DNA of 6,596 bases from Chloroflexota bacterium (GTDB lineage: Bacteria; Chloroflexota; Anaerolineae; UBA7937), in the NCBI GenBank assembly GCA_003453555.1, contig DMLA01000184.1, positions 1,470-8,065 of the forward strand. The letters are read 5' to 3'. The notes below the pieces were generated by a model. It ran no database searches, had not been told where the DNA came from, and saw only the letters and a list, made by a program, of their open reading frames with translations. Below are positions 5,663 to 6,596 of the stretch, in pieces (position 1 is the first letter of the stretch; every line of letters starts with the position of its first letter). The translations under genes were made by a program, and so were the position numbers.

Positions 5663-6505
5663 ATGGGTATGAGTGGCACGAGGGTGCTCAGGCTGGTGGG
5701 GCGGACGGGCCTCTATTTAGCTTTGATCGCTAGCTCGATTGCCATGCTTGTGCCCTTTTACTGGATGGTTAGCACCTCCCTCAAGCTGGAGGCCGATGTA
5801 TTCGCTTATCCGCCGGAATGGATTCCACAACCTGCCACTCTCATTCACTATGCGGAGGTCTGGACTCGTTTGCCCTTCGCCAGGTTCTTCTTCAACAGCC
5901 TGTTGGTGGCATCGATGGTCACCCTGAGCAACGTGTTCTTTTGCACCTTGGCCGGCTACGCTTTTGCCAAACTAAGGTTCCCAGGCCGTGACAAGGTATT
6001 CTTCGTCCTGTTGCTGACGCTCATGGTGCCTTTCCAGATCAATCTGATACCTCTATATAAGCTAATGGACTTGTTCAAGTGGATAGATACCTACTGGGGA
6101 CTGATTGTGCCGGGCGCGACAAGCGTCTTCGGCATCTACCTGATGCGTCAATATATATTGTCCATACCTGATGAACTCCTGGACTCAGCGCGCGTAGATG
6201 GCTGTTCAGAGTTCGGGATCTTCTGGAGGATCGTCGCACCTTTATCCCTGCCTGGGGTGGCCACCCTGGCCATCTTTACCTTCATGGGAGCCTGGACCGA
6301 CTTTCTCTGGCCCATGATCGTCACCAGTTCCATGGAGATGCGTACTCTGCCGGTGGGCATCGCCCTGTTGCAAGAGTATCACACCACGAACTGGACTCAG
6401 ACCATGGCCGGCTCTGCCATCGCCGCCTTGCCCATGATCATCGTTTTCCTCTTCATGCAACGGCAGTTCATAGAGGGGCTGACCGCCGGAGCGGTTAAAC
6501 GATAG
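5663..6505 (+). CDS. ABC sugar transporter permease, MalG/UgpE type
   Basis: A 280-residue partner permease. Six hydrophobic segments lie at about 16-36, 75-104, 110-135, 142-163, 195-222 and 246-268. The EAA-type loop is at 171-197 (ELLDSARVDGCSEFGIFWRI, then the APLSLP strand); the second Ala of EAA is replaced by Ser, as often seen in this family. Other hallmarks are PFYWMVSTSLK after the first segment, LAGYAFAKLRFPG, and the C-terminal signature QRQFIEGLTAGAVKR. It forms a heterodimer with the preceding permease, from which it is separated by 69 bp. No good Shine-Dalgarno sequence precedes the ATG at 5663; the ATG at 5669 (residue 3) is equally possible. Weak initiation may rely on ribosomes coming from upstream. 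Confidence 0.93.
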   Translation: MGMSGTRVLRLVGRTGLYLALIASSIAMLVPFYWMVSTSLKLEADVFAYPPEWIPQPATLIHYAEVWTRLPFARFFFNSLLVASMVTLSNVFFCTLAGYAFAKLRFPGRDKVFFVLLLTLMVPFQINLIPLYKLMDLFKWIDTYWGLIVPGATSVFGIYLMRQYILSIPDELLDSARVDGCSEFGIFWRIVAPLSLPGVATLAIFTFMGAWTDFLWPMIVTSSMEMRTLPVGIALLQEYHTTNWTQTMAGSAIAALPMIIVFLFMQRQFIEGLTAGAVKR

Positions 6506-6517
6506 CAAGCACTGGTC

Positions 6518-6546
6518 TTTCCAGCATTCAGATAGTTGGCTGGAGA
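6518..6546 (+). promoter_or_regulatory. weak stem-loop after the second permease gene
   Basis: TTTCCAGC (6518-6525) pairs with GCTGGAGA (6539-6546) with one G-T pair and a 13-nt loop; a T-rich TTCTTTG follows. An alternative hairpin CTGG/CCAG (6512-6515 / 6521-6524) competes. It could be a leaky terminator or spacer hairpin ahead of the next gene. The stem is short and the T-run is broken. Confidence 0.25.
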
Positions 6547-6574
6547 TTCTTTGACTATTGTTCGGAGGAGTAAG

Positions 6575-6596
6575 ATGGCTGGTGGGTACATGGGTC
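6575..6596 (+). CDS. start of a further operon gene, cut by window edge
   Basis: An ATG at 6575 follows the strong ribosome site GGAGG (6564-6568) with 6 nt spacing and opens a frame to the window end (MAGGYMG). It is on the same strand as the permeases, 69 bp after the last stop, so it probably belongs to the operon. In such loci the next gene is often a glycoside hydrolase, oxidoreductase or the transporter ATPase, but seven residues do not allow a call. Confidence 0.6.

Noticed and set aside
6551..6556. TTGACT as a -35 box for the last partial gene
   Set aside because: The matching -10 position (about 6574) is the start codon region and has no TATAAT-like sequence.

Overview
The window reads as the start of a sugar-uptake operon from a bacterium, with all complete genes on the + strand. 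The organism is probably a member of the Chloroflexota (Anaerolineae-like). The main clue is the solute-binding lipoprotein, which carries a long Pro/Thr/Ala-rich linker straight after its lipobox cysteine, a style common in that phylum. Base composition is moderate, GTG starts are used, and Shine-Dalgarno sites are strong. The phylum is an inference; the sequence holds no rRNA or other marker.

Layout: 1-438 is an intergenic control region. It has a textbook rightward promoter (TTGACA-17-TATATT) and, about 230 bp to its left, a leftward promoter of the same design (TTGACC-17-TATATT). Both share the 11-mer AGTGGTATATT across the -10 box, and each has an AT-rich palindrome at its predicted start site. 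Nested inverted repeats fill the space between them. A leftward reading frame open to the edge (42-1) may be the start of a divergent gene. 439-1197 encodes a GntR/HutC-type regulator with a UTRA ligand domain. 1271-3118 encodes a 615-residue protein with no signal peptide: an amidotransferase-like Rossmann N-terminus, a NodB/polysaccharide-deacetylase-like core and a small C-terminal beta domain. 3281-4603 is a CUT1-type solute-binding lipoprotein. 4706-5593 and 5663-6505 are the two permeases. At 6575 another gene starts and is cut by the edge.

How it fits together (inference): the lipoprotein captures an oligosaccharide or glycoside, the permease pair imports it, and the 615-residue protein acts on it in the cytoplasm, perhaps as a deacetylase. 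The UTRA protein senses a product, probably a sugar phosphate or amino sugar, and controls its own operon and the divergent gene. No ATPase is present, so it is either downstream or a shared MsmK/UgpC-type subunit encoded elsewhere.

The ABC transporter and the GntR regulator are ordinary families. The parts worth a second look are the unusual cytoplasmic deacetylase-like protein, the symmetric divergent promoter region, and the RNA-level signals between genes: a long hairpin between the binding protein and permease genes, a hairpin masking a Shine-Dalgarno sequence before the 615-residue gene, and a 14-nt match to the anti-Shine-Dalgarno region not attached to any normal gene. I see no CRISPR array, tRNA, rRNA, insertion sequence or phage gene.
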